From Azospirillum sp. B510 (GTDB lineage Bacteria > Pseudomonadota > Alphaproteobacteria > Azospirillales > Azospirillaceae): 64,000 nt of DNA. Shown piece after piece: positions 47,229-55,701 of this stretch (its first letter is position 1; every line of letters begins with the position of its first letter). The stretch spans positions 2,757,001 through 2,821,000 of the forward strand of contig NC_013854.1 in NCBI RefSeq assembly GCF_000010725.1, given 5' to 3'. The position numbers and the translations under genes are program-made. The notes under the pieces were generated by a model, which ran no database searches, was not told where the DNA came from, and saw only the letters and a list, made by a program, of their open reading frames with translations.

Positions 47229-47248
47229 GAATTGATCTGGATCAATTC
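47229..47248. promoter_or_regulatory. Perfect FNR/FixK box before the diiron oxygenase
   Basis: TTGAT-CTGG-ATCAA at 47232-47245, the full FNR/FixK consensus, within a 20-base perfect palindrome GAATTGATC-TG-GATCAATTC. It lies 176 bases before the oxygenase ATG and 65 bases after the PaaX-like gene stop. Confidence 0.75.
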
Positions 47249-47276
47249 GACGTTTCCGCACGCCTTTCCTTCTGAT

Positions 47277-47310
47277 TCAATCGGTTCCCGGCGCTTTTCC
47301 CACCGATTGA
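47277..47310. promoter_or_regulatory. Inverted repeat TCAATCGG-N18-CCGATTGA
   Basis: Perfect 8-base arms at 47277-47284 and 47303-47310, between the FNR box and the bipartite motif. Could be another regulator site; the left arm includes a TGATTC word as found in E. coli PaaX operators. Confidence 0.4.
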
Positions 47311-47311
47311 T

Positions 47312-47357
47312 GTGATACAGATATGATTGATTGATATGATTTTTCGTGTCATATAAA
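47312..47357. promoter_or_regulatory. Bipartite operator and -10 before the diiron oxygenase
   Basis: GTGATACA (47312-47319), 25 bases, CGTGTCAT (47345-47352), the second copy of the motif seen before the PaaX-like gene. A TATAAA -10 (47352-47357) starts at its last base, and TTGATT/TTGATA words lie 15-19 bases further up. The start codon follows 64 bases later. Confidence 0.5.
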
Positions 47358-47420
47358 GACCATAGGGCGCCGATGGAAATGTGAGCGCCCGCGGAATGCC
47401 CGCCCGGAGGAAACGCCCCC

Positions 47421-48449
47421 ATGTCCAAGGACTACACCCCCATCGCCAACAGCATGGACCTGCCCCCCGCCACGCCGCAGCCGAACGTCTATCCGCTGTC
47501 CTGGGTGTCGCAGACCAGGAAGCTGGAGGAGGTCTATGCCGCCGCCCAGCGCGAGACCTGGGATCCGGCCAAGCTGCCCTGGGACAGCTTCGACGTGTCG
47601 CGCTACAGCTGGGAGGAGCGGGAGGCCATCGCCTATTGGTGGACCATCCTGTCGGTGTTCGACGCCTCCGCCCCGCCGGTCTTCGCCCATGCGCTGATCA
47701 AGACCTACGAGGTGCATGAGGAGGATCCGGTCCGCCGCTGCTTCTTCTCCGTCACCCGCGACGAACAGAATCACGAGCAGATGTGCGGGCTGGCCATCAC
47801 CAAACTGCTGGAGGCCACCAGCCCGCTGACCCACGAGCCGCGGACCGACCTCGGCCGCCGGCTCCAGAGGAACGCCCACTGGCTCTATTACAATGGCGGG
47901 CGCTATTGGGACGGCTACAAGAAGGCGGTCCCGAAATATTCGCTGGCGGTGCTGTTCAGCTCCTTCCTGATGGGCGAGATCGCGGCGGCGACCATCTTCC
48001 ACCAGATGGCGGCCGGCTGCACCGAGCCGGTGTTCAAGGAGGCCTTCCGCAACATCGGCCGCGACGAGGGCCGCCACATGGCGATCTGCATGTCGGTGAT
48101 GGAGCGCGACTATCCCCATCTGGCGCTGGAGGACCGGTCGATCATCACCAAACAGATCCGCGCCGGCTACCTGTTCCTGTCGGCCGTGCTGTTCGAGCCG
48201 CCGCCCCAGTTCTGGGATCTGCCCGACGACTTCATCGCCACCCAGCGCGAGGCCGAGGCGATCGCCCGCGGCGCCGGTTTCCACATCCCCGATTACGAGG
48301 CGAAGAAGGAGAACTGGCGCAACGCCATGCTGAACCTGAAGGGCGTGCTCGACCGCTACGGCATCCCCTTCCCGGCGATCCCCGAGGTCGGCATCACCGG
48401 CGAGGAGGTGCGCGACGTCGACATGGACGAGATCATTCCGGTGTTCTGA
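47421..48449 (+). CDS. Ferritin-like diiron oxygenase (AurF-like), undescribed aromatic hydroxylase candidate
   Basis: 342 residues, helical ferritin-like fold with two E-x-x-H motifs: EQNH at 115-118 and EGRH at 216-219, plus E186 (FLMGEIAAATIFHQM) on the intervening helix and acidic residues on the first helix (EEREAIAYWW). That is a full four-carboxylate/two-His diiron site. Closest family I can name is the AurF/diiron N-oxygenase-like group; it is not a paaABCDE or toluene-type multicomponent enzyme. AGGAGG precedes the ATG (nine bases). Followed by a dedicated NAD(P)H reductase and preceded by a PaaX-like regulator; the homogentisate genes lie 2-10 kb away. I infer hydroxylation of an arylacetate or similar acid that enters the homogentisate pathway, but the substrate is not proven. 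Confidence 0.8.
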   Translation: MSKDYTPIANSMDLPPATPQPNVYPLSWVSQTRKLEEVYAAAQRETWDPAKLPWDSFDVSRYSWEEREAIAYWWTILSVFDASAPPVFAHALIKTYEVHEEDPVRRCFFSVTRDEQNHEQMCGLAITKLLEATSPLTHEPRTDLGRRLQRNAHWLYYNGGRYWDGYKKAVPKYSLAVLFSSFLMGEIAAATIFHQMAAGCTEPVFKEAFRNIGRDEGRHMAICMSVMERDYPHLALEDRSIITKQIRAGYLFLSAVLFEPPPQFWDLPDDFIATQREAEAIARGAGFHIPDYEAKKENWRNAMLNLKGVLDRYGIPFPAIPEVGITGEEVRDVDMDEIIPVF

Positions 48450-48475
48450 GACGCCGGCCCGACCTCTCCCGCCTG

Positions 48476-48510
48476 CCCCTCCCTCCCCCTTTTCGAAGGT
48501 CAGGGAGGGG
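48476..48510 (+). terminator. Hairpin between oxygenase and reductase genes
   Basis: CCCCTCCCT (48476-48484) pairs with AGGGAGGGG (48502-48510), 17-base loop. No T-run; likely tunes the oxygenase:reductase ratio rather than ending transcription. Confidence 0.45.
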
Positions 48511-48554
48511 CCATCACGCCCCCACGTTCCCAATCCCGCCCAAGGATCCCCCCG

Positions 48555-49607
48555 GTGAGCCGCATCCGCCTCCATCCCTCCGGCCGCACGGTCGAGTGCC
48601 GTGACGGCGAGACCGTCCTGTCGGCGCTGGAACAGGCCGGCTACGCCCTGCCCAACAACTGCCGCGCCGGCGCCTGCGGCGAATGCAAGGTCAAGGTTCT
48701 CAACGGCCGGTTCGACCAGGGCATGGTTCTGGACATGGCGCTGTCCCAGGCGGAGCGGAAGGACGGCTATGGCCTGATGTGCATGGCCAAGCCGATCTCC
48801 GACGAGCTGGTGATCGAATACGGCACCGCCGACGCCCAGCCCAAGCTGTTCCCGCCGCGCGAGAATGTGCCGTTCATCGTCACCGACCGCATCCCGCGCA
48901 CGCCCCGCATCGTCGAGCTGCGGCTGCGTCCGCTGGGCCAGCCGCTGCGCTACTGGCCCGGGCAGTATGTGATGCTGGGCGACACCGCCGCCGGCGCGCC
49001 GCCGCGCTGCTATTCCATCGCCCACGCGCCCCGCCCCGACGGCGAGATCGCGTTGCAGGTGACCCGCGTCGAGGGCGGCCCGACCAGTGGCTGGATCCAC
49101 GAGCGGCTCGCCGTCGGCGACATGGTCAGGCTGTCCGGCCCCTACGGCACCTTCATCGGCGATCCGTCGGTCGACAGCCCGGTGCTGTGCATGGCGGCCG
49201 GCTCCGGCATCGCCCCCATCCTGGCGCTGACCGACGCGGCGCTGCGCCGGGGCTACCGCCCGCCGGTGACGCTGCTGGTCTCCGCCCGCACCCGGACCGA
49301 CCTGTACGAGCTGGGCCTGCTCGGCTACTGGCAGGCCAAATACCGCAACTTCAAGGTCAAGGTGACCCTGACGCGGGAGGAGGCCGCAGGCCACCTGTCG
49401 GGCCGCATCCCGGCCATCCTGCCCGGCCTGTTCCCCGACCTGTCGGAGCATGCCGTCTTCACCGCCGGCAGCCCGGCCTTCGTCGAGGCCTGCGTCGCCG
49501 CGGCCCGCGCGCTCGGCGCCCGCGACGGGCGGATCCACAGCGAGGGCTATGTCTCGCAGCACATCCCGGAGACGCTGCCCGCCGACCGGCTGCTGGCGGT
49601 GGGGTGA
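48555..49607 (+). CDS. 2Fe-2S ferredoxin / FAD / NAD(P)H reductase of the diiron oxygenase
   Basis: 350 residues, the one-chain class used by multicomponent oxygenases (like BenC or phenol hydroxylase reductase). Plant-type ferredoxin domain with cluster Cys 36, 41, 44 and 76; FAD domain with RCYSIAHAP (the RxYS flavin motif); NAD domain MAAGSGIAPILAL and the C-terminal EGYVSQH region. Transfers electrons from NAD(P)H to the diiron protein. GTG start at 48555, 105 bases after the oxygenase stop. No separate ferredoxin or regulatory (MmoB-like) subunit is present. Confidence 0.9.
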   Translation: MSRIRLHPSGRTVECRDGETVLSALEQAGYALPNNCRAGACGECKVKVLNGRFDQGMVLDMALSQAERKDGYGLMCMAKPISDELVIEYGTADAQPKLFPPRENVPFIVTDRIPRTPRIVELRLRPLGQPLRYWPGQYVMLGDTAAGAPPRCYSIAHAPRPDGEIALQVTRVEGGPTSGWIHERLAVGDMVRLSGPYGTFIGDPSVDSPVLCMAAGSGIAPILALTDAALRRGYRPPVTLLVSARTRTDLYELGLLGYWQAKYRNFKVKVTLTREEAAGHLSGRIPAILPGLFPDLSEHAVFTAGSPAFVEACVAAARALGARDGRIHSEGYVSQHIPETLPADRLLAVG

Positions 49608-49635
49608 GCGGCCGCGCTCCCCCCGGAACGCCGTT

Positions 49636-51720
49636 TTACGCCTTGCGGACCCCGGCGATGAAGCCGTCGATCTCGCGGGTGAGATCCTTCGACTGACCCG
49701 CCAGCGCGCCAGCGGCGGCCAGCAGCTGATCGGCCGCCGCGCCGGTTTCGCCGGCACCGGCCCGGATGTTGCCCATGGCGCCGCTGACCTCCTGCGCCCC
49801 GTTGGCCGCCTGGATCACGCTGCGGGCGATCTCCTGGGTCGCCGCCGTCTGCTGGTCCACCGCGGCGGCGATGCCCGAGGCGATGCGGCTGACCTGGGCG
49901 ATGGTCTCGCTGATGCCATGGACGGCGGTCACCGCCTCCTGGGTGGCGTCGCGGATGCCCTTGATCTGGCCGACGATGTCCTCGGTCGCCTTGGCGGTCT
50001 GGTTGGCGAGCCCCTTCACCTCCGACGCCACGACGGCGAAGCCCTTGCCGGCCTCGCCCGCGCGGGCGGCTTCGATCGTGGCGTTCAGCGCCAGCAGATT
50101 GGTCTGGCCGGCGATGGAGTTGATCAACTCCACCACGGCGCCGATCCGCTCGGCGCTCTCCGCCAGCACGCCGACCGCCTCGTCGGCCCGCTTGACGTCG
50201 CCGACGGCGGCGTCGGCGATGCGGGCGGACTCCGCCACCTGCCGGCCGATGTCCTGGACCGAGGCGGACAGCTCCTCCGTCGCGGCGGCGGCTGTCTGCA
50301 CATTGTCGGCGGCGGCGCTGGCGGAGGAGGCGACCTGCTCCGAGCGGCCAAGGCTCTGGTCGGCGATGCCGGTCAGGGCGCGGGCGGTCGATTCGAGCTG
50401 CTGCGCCGCCGACGCCAGCCCGCCGGTCAATCCACCGATCCGGCTCTCGAAACCGGCCTGCAAGTCGGCCAGGGCGGCGGCGCGGGCCTCCCTGGCCCGC
50501 CAATCGGCCTTCTGCTGGCGGTCCAGCTCGCGGGCGCGGACCAGCCCCTCCTTGAACACCTCGACCGCGCGGGCCATGCCGCCGGCCTCGTCGTCGCGGT
50601 CGGCCCCCGGCACCGCGGTCTCGAGATCGCCGGCGGCCAGCCGGTCCATGGCGCCGGTCAGCGCCGTCACCGGGCGGGCGATGCCGTCGCCGACCTTCCA
50701 CGCCACCAGACAGCCAAGCGCGACACAGCCCAGGCTGACCAGCACCGTCAGCAGCGTCAGCCGGTTGGCGTCGGCCATCACGCTGGCTTCCGGCGCCGCC
50801 ACCAGGAAGGCCCAGGGCCGGTTCCCGTCGGAGAAACGCACCGGCGCCAGCCGCAGATAATGGGGGGCGCCGGCCAAGGTCACGATGCCGTCATAGGGCC
50901 GCCCCTCGGCGACGGCGCGGCGGGCCGCCTCCGGCAGATCGTCGGCCGCCTTCGACAGCTTGCCGGCGTCGGGATGGGCGACATAGAGGCCGGACCCGGT
51001 CAGCACCGCGGCGAAGCCGTCGCCATAGGGCTTGACCGAACGGACCAGATCGGTCAGCCCGGTCAAGGCCATGTCGATTCCGGCGACGCCGATCACTGCC
51101 GCGCCCCCAGCCGCCCCATCCATCACCGGCGCCGCGGCGCTGGTCATCAGCCGCTTGGTGAAATCGTCGAGATAGGGTTCGGTCAGCACCGGCTTGCGCG
51201 CCGCGGCGGCGGCCTTGTAATAATCCTTCTCCTTCACCTCGGAGAAAGGCAGGCCGTCGCTGCCGTCGGCCTGCACCCCCTTGTCACCCGGCAGCCACAG
51301 CAGGCTCATCCGGCCGGTTCCGGGCAGGCCGAGGATCTCGGTGGCGCGGTCATGATCGATGAAGGCGGCGTCCCTGCCGTCGAACCCGTCGTCGGCCATG
51401 TCCACCCACACCCCGGCATAGAGCGGATTGGCTTCGGCGACGCGGCTCAGATAGCGGTTCACCGTTTCACGGCGCGGGCTTCCGGTGGAGCGCTCGACCT
51501 CCACCAGCGCCGCCGTGGCGCGGGCGGCATCCAGGGCGGCCGACAGGTCGGCGGCGACCTGCGCGCCATGGCGGTCCGCCATCTCGGCGGCCAGGGCCAG
51601 CGCGGCCTTGTGCCCGGCGTCGCGCGACAGGGTGAGCGAAACCGCCGTCACCGCGGCGGCCCCCGCCGCCAGAACCGCCGCCACGCCGATGATGATCTTC
51701 GTCCTGAACCGAGCCTTCAT
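49636..51720 (-). CDS. Methyl-accepting chemotaxis protein with Cache sensor
   Basis: 694 residues. Membrane helices at about 7-29 and 320-345 enclose a double-Cache periplasmic domain ([34 protein letters not shown]), then HAMP and a MCP signalling domain with the conserved hairpin [21 protein letters not shown]. No C-terminal CheR-binding pentapeptide (ends IAGVRKA). ATG 51720 with AAGG eight bases before. Sits in the aromatic cluster between the reductase and fahA, so it may steer the cell toward the same aromatic acid. Confidence 0.93.
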   Translation of the reverse strand: MKARFRTKIIIGVAAVLAAGAAAVTAVSLTLSRDAGHKAALALAAEMADRHGAQVAADLSAALDAARATAALVEVERSTGSPRRETVNRYLSRVAEANPLYAGVWVDMADDGFDGRDAAFIDHDRATEILGLPGTGRMSLLWLPGDKGVQADGSDGLPFSEVKEKDYYKAAAAARKPVLTEPYLDDFTKRLMTSAAAPVMDGAAGGAAVIGVAGIDMALTGLTDLVRSVKPYGDGFAAVLTGSGLYVAHPDAGKLSKAADDLPEAARRAVAEGRPYDGIVTLAGAPHYLRLAPVRFSDGNRPWAFLVAAPEASVMADANRLTLLTVLVSLGCVALGCLVAWKVGDGIARPVTALTGAMDRLAAGDLETAVPGADRDDEAGGMARAVEVFKEGLVRARELDRQQKADWRAREARAAALADLQAGFESRIGGLTGGLASAAQQLESTARALTGIADQSLGRSEQVASSASAAADNVQTAAAATEELSASVQDIGRQVAESARIADAAVGDVKRADEAVGVLAESAERIGAVVELINSIAGQTNLLALNATIEAARAGEAGKGFAVVASEVKGLANQTAKATEDIVGQIKGIRDATQEAVTAVHGISETIAQVSRIASGIAAAVDQQTAATQEIARSVIQAANGAQEVSGAMGNIRAGAGETGAAADQLLAAAGALAGQSKDLTREIDGFIAGVRKA

Positions 51721-51806
51721 GCCGCACGCCTTCGTCCGGTCCGCCAAATCTCCGATGATGAGCGAAAAGGCGGCGCCAAATAGGGGTAAAGAGCGGCACC
51801 TTATAA

Positions 51807-51820
51807 TCGATAATGATCGA
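51807..51820. repeat. Palindrome TCGAT-AATG-ATCGA upstream of the chemoreceptor
   Basis: Perfect 5-base arms in the AT-rich stretch 87 bases before the mcp ATG. Possibly an operator; weak on its own. Confidence 0.3.
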
Positions 51821-51967
51821 AAGGCACGCCAATTCCGAGGACTGCGCGGCGGACGGCTCAACCGGGGAAGGGGGCCAGACCAAGGAACCGTATCGGCGCC
51901 CCCTGCCCGGTTATCTTACTGCATCCGCGAAAAACTTGGCGGCGACACCAAGACTCCGCCCCCTCGC

Positions 51968-52984
51968 CTATGCCCCCTCATGGCGCACCAGATTCTGGTC
52001 GATGGCGCCGAACACGCTGGCGCCGGCCTCGTCGAACAGCTCGATCCGCACGCGGTCGCCGAAGCGCAGGAAGGGGGTCCTCGGCGCGCCATGCTCGATG
52101 GTCTCGATCATCCGCAGCTCGGCGATGCAGGAGTAGCCGACGCCGCCGGCCGCCACCGGCTTGCCGGGACCGCCGTCCAGCTTGTTCGACACCGTGCCCG
52201 ACCCGACGATGCTGCCGGCCGCCAGATGGCGGGTCCTGGCGGCATGGGCGATCAGCGTCGGGAAGTCGAAGGTCATGTCCACCCCGGCATCCGGACAGCC
52301 GAAGGGCTCGCCGTTCAGCGTCGTCACCAGCGGACGGTGCAGCCGGCCGCCGTCCCAGGCGCCGCCCAGCTCGTCCGGCGTCACCGCGACGGGGGAGAAG
52401 CTGGAGGCCGGCTTGGACTGGAAGAAGCCGAAGCCCTTGCCGAGTTCCGCCGGAATCAGATTGCGCAAGCTGACGTCGTTGACCAGCATCAGCAGCCGGA
52501 TATGGCCGCGCGCCGCCTCGGCCGAGACGCCCATCGGCACGTCGCCGGTGACGACGGCGATCTCCGCCTCGAAATCGACGCCCCACTCCTCGGTCATCGC
52601 CGGGATCGGCTCCATCGGCGCCAGGAAGCCGTCGGAACAACCCTGATACATCAGCGGGTCGGTCCAGAAGCTGGGCGGCATCTCCGCCCCGCGCGCCTTG
52701 CGCACCAGCTCCACATGGTTGACGTAGGCCGAACCGTCCGCCCATTGGTAGGCGCGCGGCAGCGGCGAGGCCGCCGCAGCCGGGTCGAAGGGCTGGCCGC
52801 CGGCCGGATCGGCGTTCAGCGTGCGATAGGCCTCCTCCAGCCTCGGCGCCAGCGCCGTCCAGTCATCCAGCGCCGCTTGCAGGGTGCGCGCGATCTCCGG
52901 CACCGGGACGGCGCGGGTCAGATCGCGCGACACCACCACCAGGGTGCCGTCGCGCCCGCCCGCCTTCAAACTCGCCAGCTTCAT
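51968..52984 (-). CDS. fahA: Fumarylacetoacetate hydrolase
   Basis: 338 residues, FAH fold. Metal/active-site regions: VDFEAEIAVVTGDVPMG (Glu pair), LLMLVNDVSLRNL (Asp), FGFFQSKPASSFSPVAVTPDELG, GSGTVSNKLDGG. Splits fumarylacetoacetate into fumarate and acetoacetate, the last step after hmgA and maiA. Longer than catechol-pathway FAH-family proteins and close to the bacterial FahA-type group. Sixty-five bases downstream of hmgA. Confidence 0.9.
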   Translation of the reverse strand: MKLASLKAGGRDGTLVVVSRDLTRAVPVPEIARTLQAALDDWTALAPRLEEAYRTLNADPAGGQPFDPAAAASPLPRAYQWADGSAYVNHVELVRKARGAEMPPSFWTDPLMYQGCSDGFLAPMEPIPAMTEEWGVDFEAEIAVVTGDVPMGVSAEAARGHIRLLMLVNDVSLRNLIPAELGKGFGFFQSKPASSFSPVAVTPDELGGAWDGGRLHRPLVTTLNGEPFGCPDAGVDMTFDFPTLIAHAARTRHLAAGSIVGSGTVSNKLDGGPGKPVAAGGVGYSCIAELRMIETIEHGAPRTPFLRFGDRVRIELFDEAGASVFGAIDQNLVRHEGA

Positions 52985-53049
52985 CGGGTCTCTTTCCTTC
53001 CTGTGAGATCAGCCCTCGGCGGCCTTGCCCCCGCTTTCGGGGTGGCCGC

Positions 53050-54174
53050 TCATTTCGCCTTCCAGCTGTCGGCGTAGCCGCCCCATTCGACGCCCTCCAT
53101 CGCGGGATAGACATCCAGCGGATCGCGGGTGTCGATCATCACCGCCACCTCGTCGGTCTCCTTGCGCTCGAACCTCTGCGCCACCTCGTAGGCCTTCGGG
53201 TGCGGCCCGTGCGGAAAGCCGGAGGGATGGTAGGTCACCATCCCCGGATGGATGTTGTCGCGCGAGAAGAACTGGCCGCGGTGGTAGAACAGCACCTCGT
53301 CGAAATCCTCGTTGGAGTGGTAGTAGGGCAGCTTCAGCGCCTCCGGATCCGACTCGATCGGCCGCGGCACGAAGGTGCAGACGATGAAGCGGCCGGCGAT
53401 CCAGGTGCTGTGCGCCGAGGGCGGCAGATGGTAGCGGTGGCTCATCAGCGGCCGGATGTCGCGCCAGTTCAGCCGCACCGGCGCCAGATCGCCGTGCCAA
53501 CCCACCGCGTCCAGCGGGTTGAACGGATAGGTCATGGCGCAGAGCCGCCCGCGCTTCCTCACCCGGACCAGGGTCTCGCGCTCGTGCTTCTGCGCCTGGA
53601 AGGCGTCGTCGAGAGCGGGGACGTCGAGCACCGCCGGGTCGAAGATGGCGTGGGTGCCGACGAGCCCCTTGTGCGGCAGCTTGTAGGCGTCGCCGGTGGC
53701 TTCCACCATCAGCACCGTCACCGGCTCGTCCGTCTCCAGCCGCCAGCAGCTGTTGCGCGGCAGCACGATATAGTCGCCCTCGCGCACCTCCAGATGGCCA
53801 TAGTCGCAGAACAGGTGGCCGCCGCCCTGGTGGAAGAACAGCAGATCGTCGCCGTCGGCATTGCGGACGAGATGGTCCATTTTGCCGCTGAAGCGCCACA
53901 GACGGACCTGGGTCGCCGCATTGCCCATCAGGGCCGGCGCCTCCAAGGGGCAGTCCGGCATGGGGTCGAGGTGGTTCAGATCGAAGGCGCGCGGGCGCAG
54001 CGGACCGTCGAAGCTGGTCCAGCCGGTCGGCGGGTGGGCATGGTGCATCTGGGTCGCCGGGCCGAAAAAGCCCTCGCGTCCCAGTTCGCGCTCGTAGGTG
54101 CCGGCGGGAAGCCGGACATGGGCCTGGCGCGACGCCGTGCCCTCGATTTTCGGGAATGAAATCCAGTTCTTCAT
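53050..54174 (-). CDS. hmgA: Homogentisate 1,2-dioxygenase (short bacterial form)
   Basis: 374 residues. Double cupin related to HmgA: opens homogentisate to maleylacetoacetate using Fe(II) and O2. Visible: MKNWISFPKIEG start, DLLFFHQGGGHLFCDYGHLEV, LLYYH-type strand LPYYHSNEDFDEVLFYHRG and HPSGFPHGPHP, which hold the iron-binding His/Glu/His. It is about 60 residues shorter than classical HmgA (around 430), and the His-to-Glu spacing looks one residue longer than I recall for human HGD, so it belongs to a divergent HmgA group. First gene of hmgA-fahA(-mcp); AAGCGC precedes the ATG. The regulon operator (54277-54292) lies 103 bases upstream. Confidence 0.87.
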   Translation of the reverse strand: MKNWISFPKIEGTASRQAHVRLPAGTYERELGREGFFGPATQMHHAHPPTGWTSFDGPLRPRAFDLNHLDPMPDCPLEAPALMGNAATQVRLWRFSGKMDHLVRNADGDDLLFFHQGGGHLFCDYGHLEVREGDYIVLPRNSCWRLETDEPVTVLMVEATGDAYKLPHKGLVGTHAIFDPAVLDVPALDDAFQAQKHERETLVRVRKRGRLCAMTYPFNPLDAVGWHGDLAPVRLNWRDIRPLMSHRYHLPPSAHSTWIAGRFIVCTFVPRPIESDPEALKLPYYHSNEDFDEVLFYHRGQFFSRDNIHPGMVTYHPSGFPHGPHPKAYEVAQRFERKETDEVAVMIDTRDPLDVYPAMEGVEWGGYADSWKAK

Positions 54175-54276
54175 GGCGCTTCCCCCCTTTTCGCTTCCGC
54201 CGGTTGACCTTGCCGGCCGGTTTCATCGGTGGATTTCATCGGCTCCGCGGCCGGGCCGGTTCGTTGCCGCCATTTT

Positions 54277-54292
54277 AGTTTCGTTTGAAACT
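54277..54292. promoter_or_regulatory. Shared operator copy 2 (hmgA / marR)
   Basis: AGTTTC-GTTT-GAAACT, a perfect 6+6 palindrome with 4-base spacer, midway between the divergent hmgA and marR starts. It fits a MarR-family dimer site that would repress both directions. Confidence 0.7.
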
Positions 54293-54360
54293 GTTGCAAG
54301 CCCCAAATTCCGGCGCAGGATGGAGCGATCCGCAGCCCTCGACACAGACGACCTCCGCCG

Positions 54361-54906
54361 ATGCCGCCCGCCCGCCGTTCCCGCTCCGCCCCATCGAAAT
54401 CCGCAGCCGCGCCGGAGGAGTTGCCGACGCTGCACCTGACGCGCTTCCTGCCCTACCGGCTGTCGGTTCTGGCCAACACGATCAGCCACACGCTGGCCAA
54501 GCTGTACGAGAAGCGGTTCGGCATCACGATCCCGGAATGGCGGATCATCGCCATCCTCGGCAGCGGCGAGACGATGAGCGCCGGCGAGATCGCGCAGCGC
54601 ACCGCGATGGACAAGGTGCAGGTCAGCCGCGCCATCAGCCGCATGCTCGATTCGAGCCTGATCCTGCGCGAATCGGGCGACACCGACCGGCGCAAGGCCC
54701 TGCTGACCCTGACGCCCAAGGCGCTGGCGATCTACGCGGAGATCGTGCCGATGGCGCTGGCCTATGAATCCCAGGTGACCGACGCCCTGTCCATCGACGA
54801 GCGGGCGCAACTCGACGCGCTTCTGGCGAGGCTGCTGGCCCGCGCCGACCAGTTGGCCGCCCGCCCGGCGCCGGTCATGTCCAAAGTGGAAACGACCGAG
54901 GAATAG
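54361..54906 (+). CDS. MarR-family regulator of the homogentisate cluster
   Basis: 181 residues. A basic N-terminal tail, dimer helix, then winged helix-turn-helix: TIPEWRIIAILGSGETMSAGEIAQRTAMDKVQVSRAISRMLDSSLI with the wing RESGDTDRRKALLTLT. MarR proteins of this position typically bind aromatic acids and derepress their own operon. Divergent from hmgA; the AGTTTC-N4-GAAACT palindrome lies between them and recurs before livK and the flavin hydroxylase, so this is the best candidate regulator of all three. Ends eight bases before the convergent PaaY-like gene. Confidence 0.9.
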   Translation: MPPARRSRSAPSKSAAAPEELPTLHLTRFLPYRLSVLANTISHTLAKLYEKRFGITIPEWRIIAILGSGETMSAGEIAQRTAMDKVQVSRAISRMLDSSLILRESGDTDRRKALLTLTPKALAIYAEIVPMALAYESQVTDALSIDERAQLDALLARLLARADQLAARPAPVMSKVETTEE

Positions 54907-54913
54907 GAGGCGC

Positions 54914-55552
54914 TCAGCCTCCCTTCACCTTGTGCAGCGGCTGGCCGGTGCCGGCATCGACCCGGCCACGGCCGGGCTCCTCCGCCTCCAGGGCCGCGCA
55001 GGCGACCATGGTGGCGAGCGAACGGCGGGCGAGCCGCTGGTATTCCCCCGTCCCTTCCGTCTTCCAGGCGATCTCGTCGGGGCGCAGTTCGCGCAAGATT
55101 TTCCCCGGCAGGCCGGCGACCAGCATGCGCGGCGGCACGACGAAGCCCGCCTTGATGAAGGCCATGGCGGCGATGACCGACTCCTCGCCGATCTCCGCCC
55201 CGTCCATCACCACCACATTCATGCCGACCAGCGCGTTGCGGCGGACGACGCAGCCATGCAACACCGCGCCATGGCCGACATGCCCATCCTCCTCGATGAC
55301 GGCGTCATGGCCGGGAAAGGCGTGGAGCGTGCAATTGTCCTGCACGTTGCTGCCGCGCCGCAGGATGATCCGGCCGAAATCGCCGCGCAGGCTGGCGCAG
55401 GGGCCGACATAGCAGCCCGGCCCGACCACCACGTCGCCAATCAGCACGGCAGAGGGATGGACGAAGGCGGTCGGGTCGATGACGGGGATCACCCCGTCGA
55501 TGGCGTAGACGGTCGGGCGCGGCAAGGTCGGAGCGGTGACGGAAGCGGACAT
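54914..55552 (-). CDS. PaaY-like hexapeptide-repeat protein (gamma-carbonic-anhydrase family)
   Basis: 212 residues from ATG 55552. Left-handed beta-helix: VIPVIDPTAFVHPSAVLIGDVVVGPGCYVGPCASLRGDFG, with gamma-class metal His in HAFPGHDA and DGHVGHGAVLHGC. The C-terminal helix region AWKTEGTGEYQRLARRS is typical of PaaY, a thioesterase that clears toxic CoA products in phenylacetate catabolism. Divergent from the flavin hydroxylase and sharing its operator. Suggests that CoA-type intermediates also arise here. Confidence 0.85.
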   Translation of the reverse strand: MSASVTAPTLPRPTVYAIDGVIPVIDPTAFVHPSAVLIGDVVVGPGCYVGPCASLRGDFGRIILRRGSNVQDNCTLHAFPGHDAVIEEDGHVGHGAVLHGCVVRRNALVGMNVVVMDGAEIGEESVIAAMAFIKAGFVVPPRMLVAGLPGKILRELRPDEIAWKTEGTGEYQRLARRSLATMVACAALEAEEPGRGRVDAGTGQPLHKVKGG

Positions 55553-55701
55553 GGTCGGGCGGTCCTCGGAGTGTTCTTGGATGTTTCCGGTCGGATTTTC
55601 GCCGCAGGCTACACCGCGGCACCCTGTGCGCGACACTGATTTTCCGCGACAATGACCGTCCCGCCGCGCCGATCCGAACCGGATCGCCTGAGCGCTTGAT
55701 T

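Noticed and set aside
47421..48449. Naming the diiron protein as ribonucleotide reductase beta subunit or a bacterioferritin
   Set aside because: Spacing and surroundings do not fit NrdB (no NrdA, no radical-Tyr context), and ferritins are half this length; the adjacent oxygenase-type reductase supports an oxygenase.
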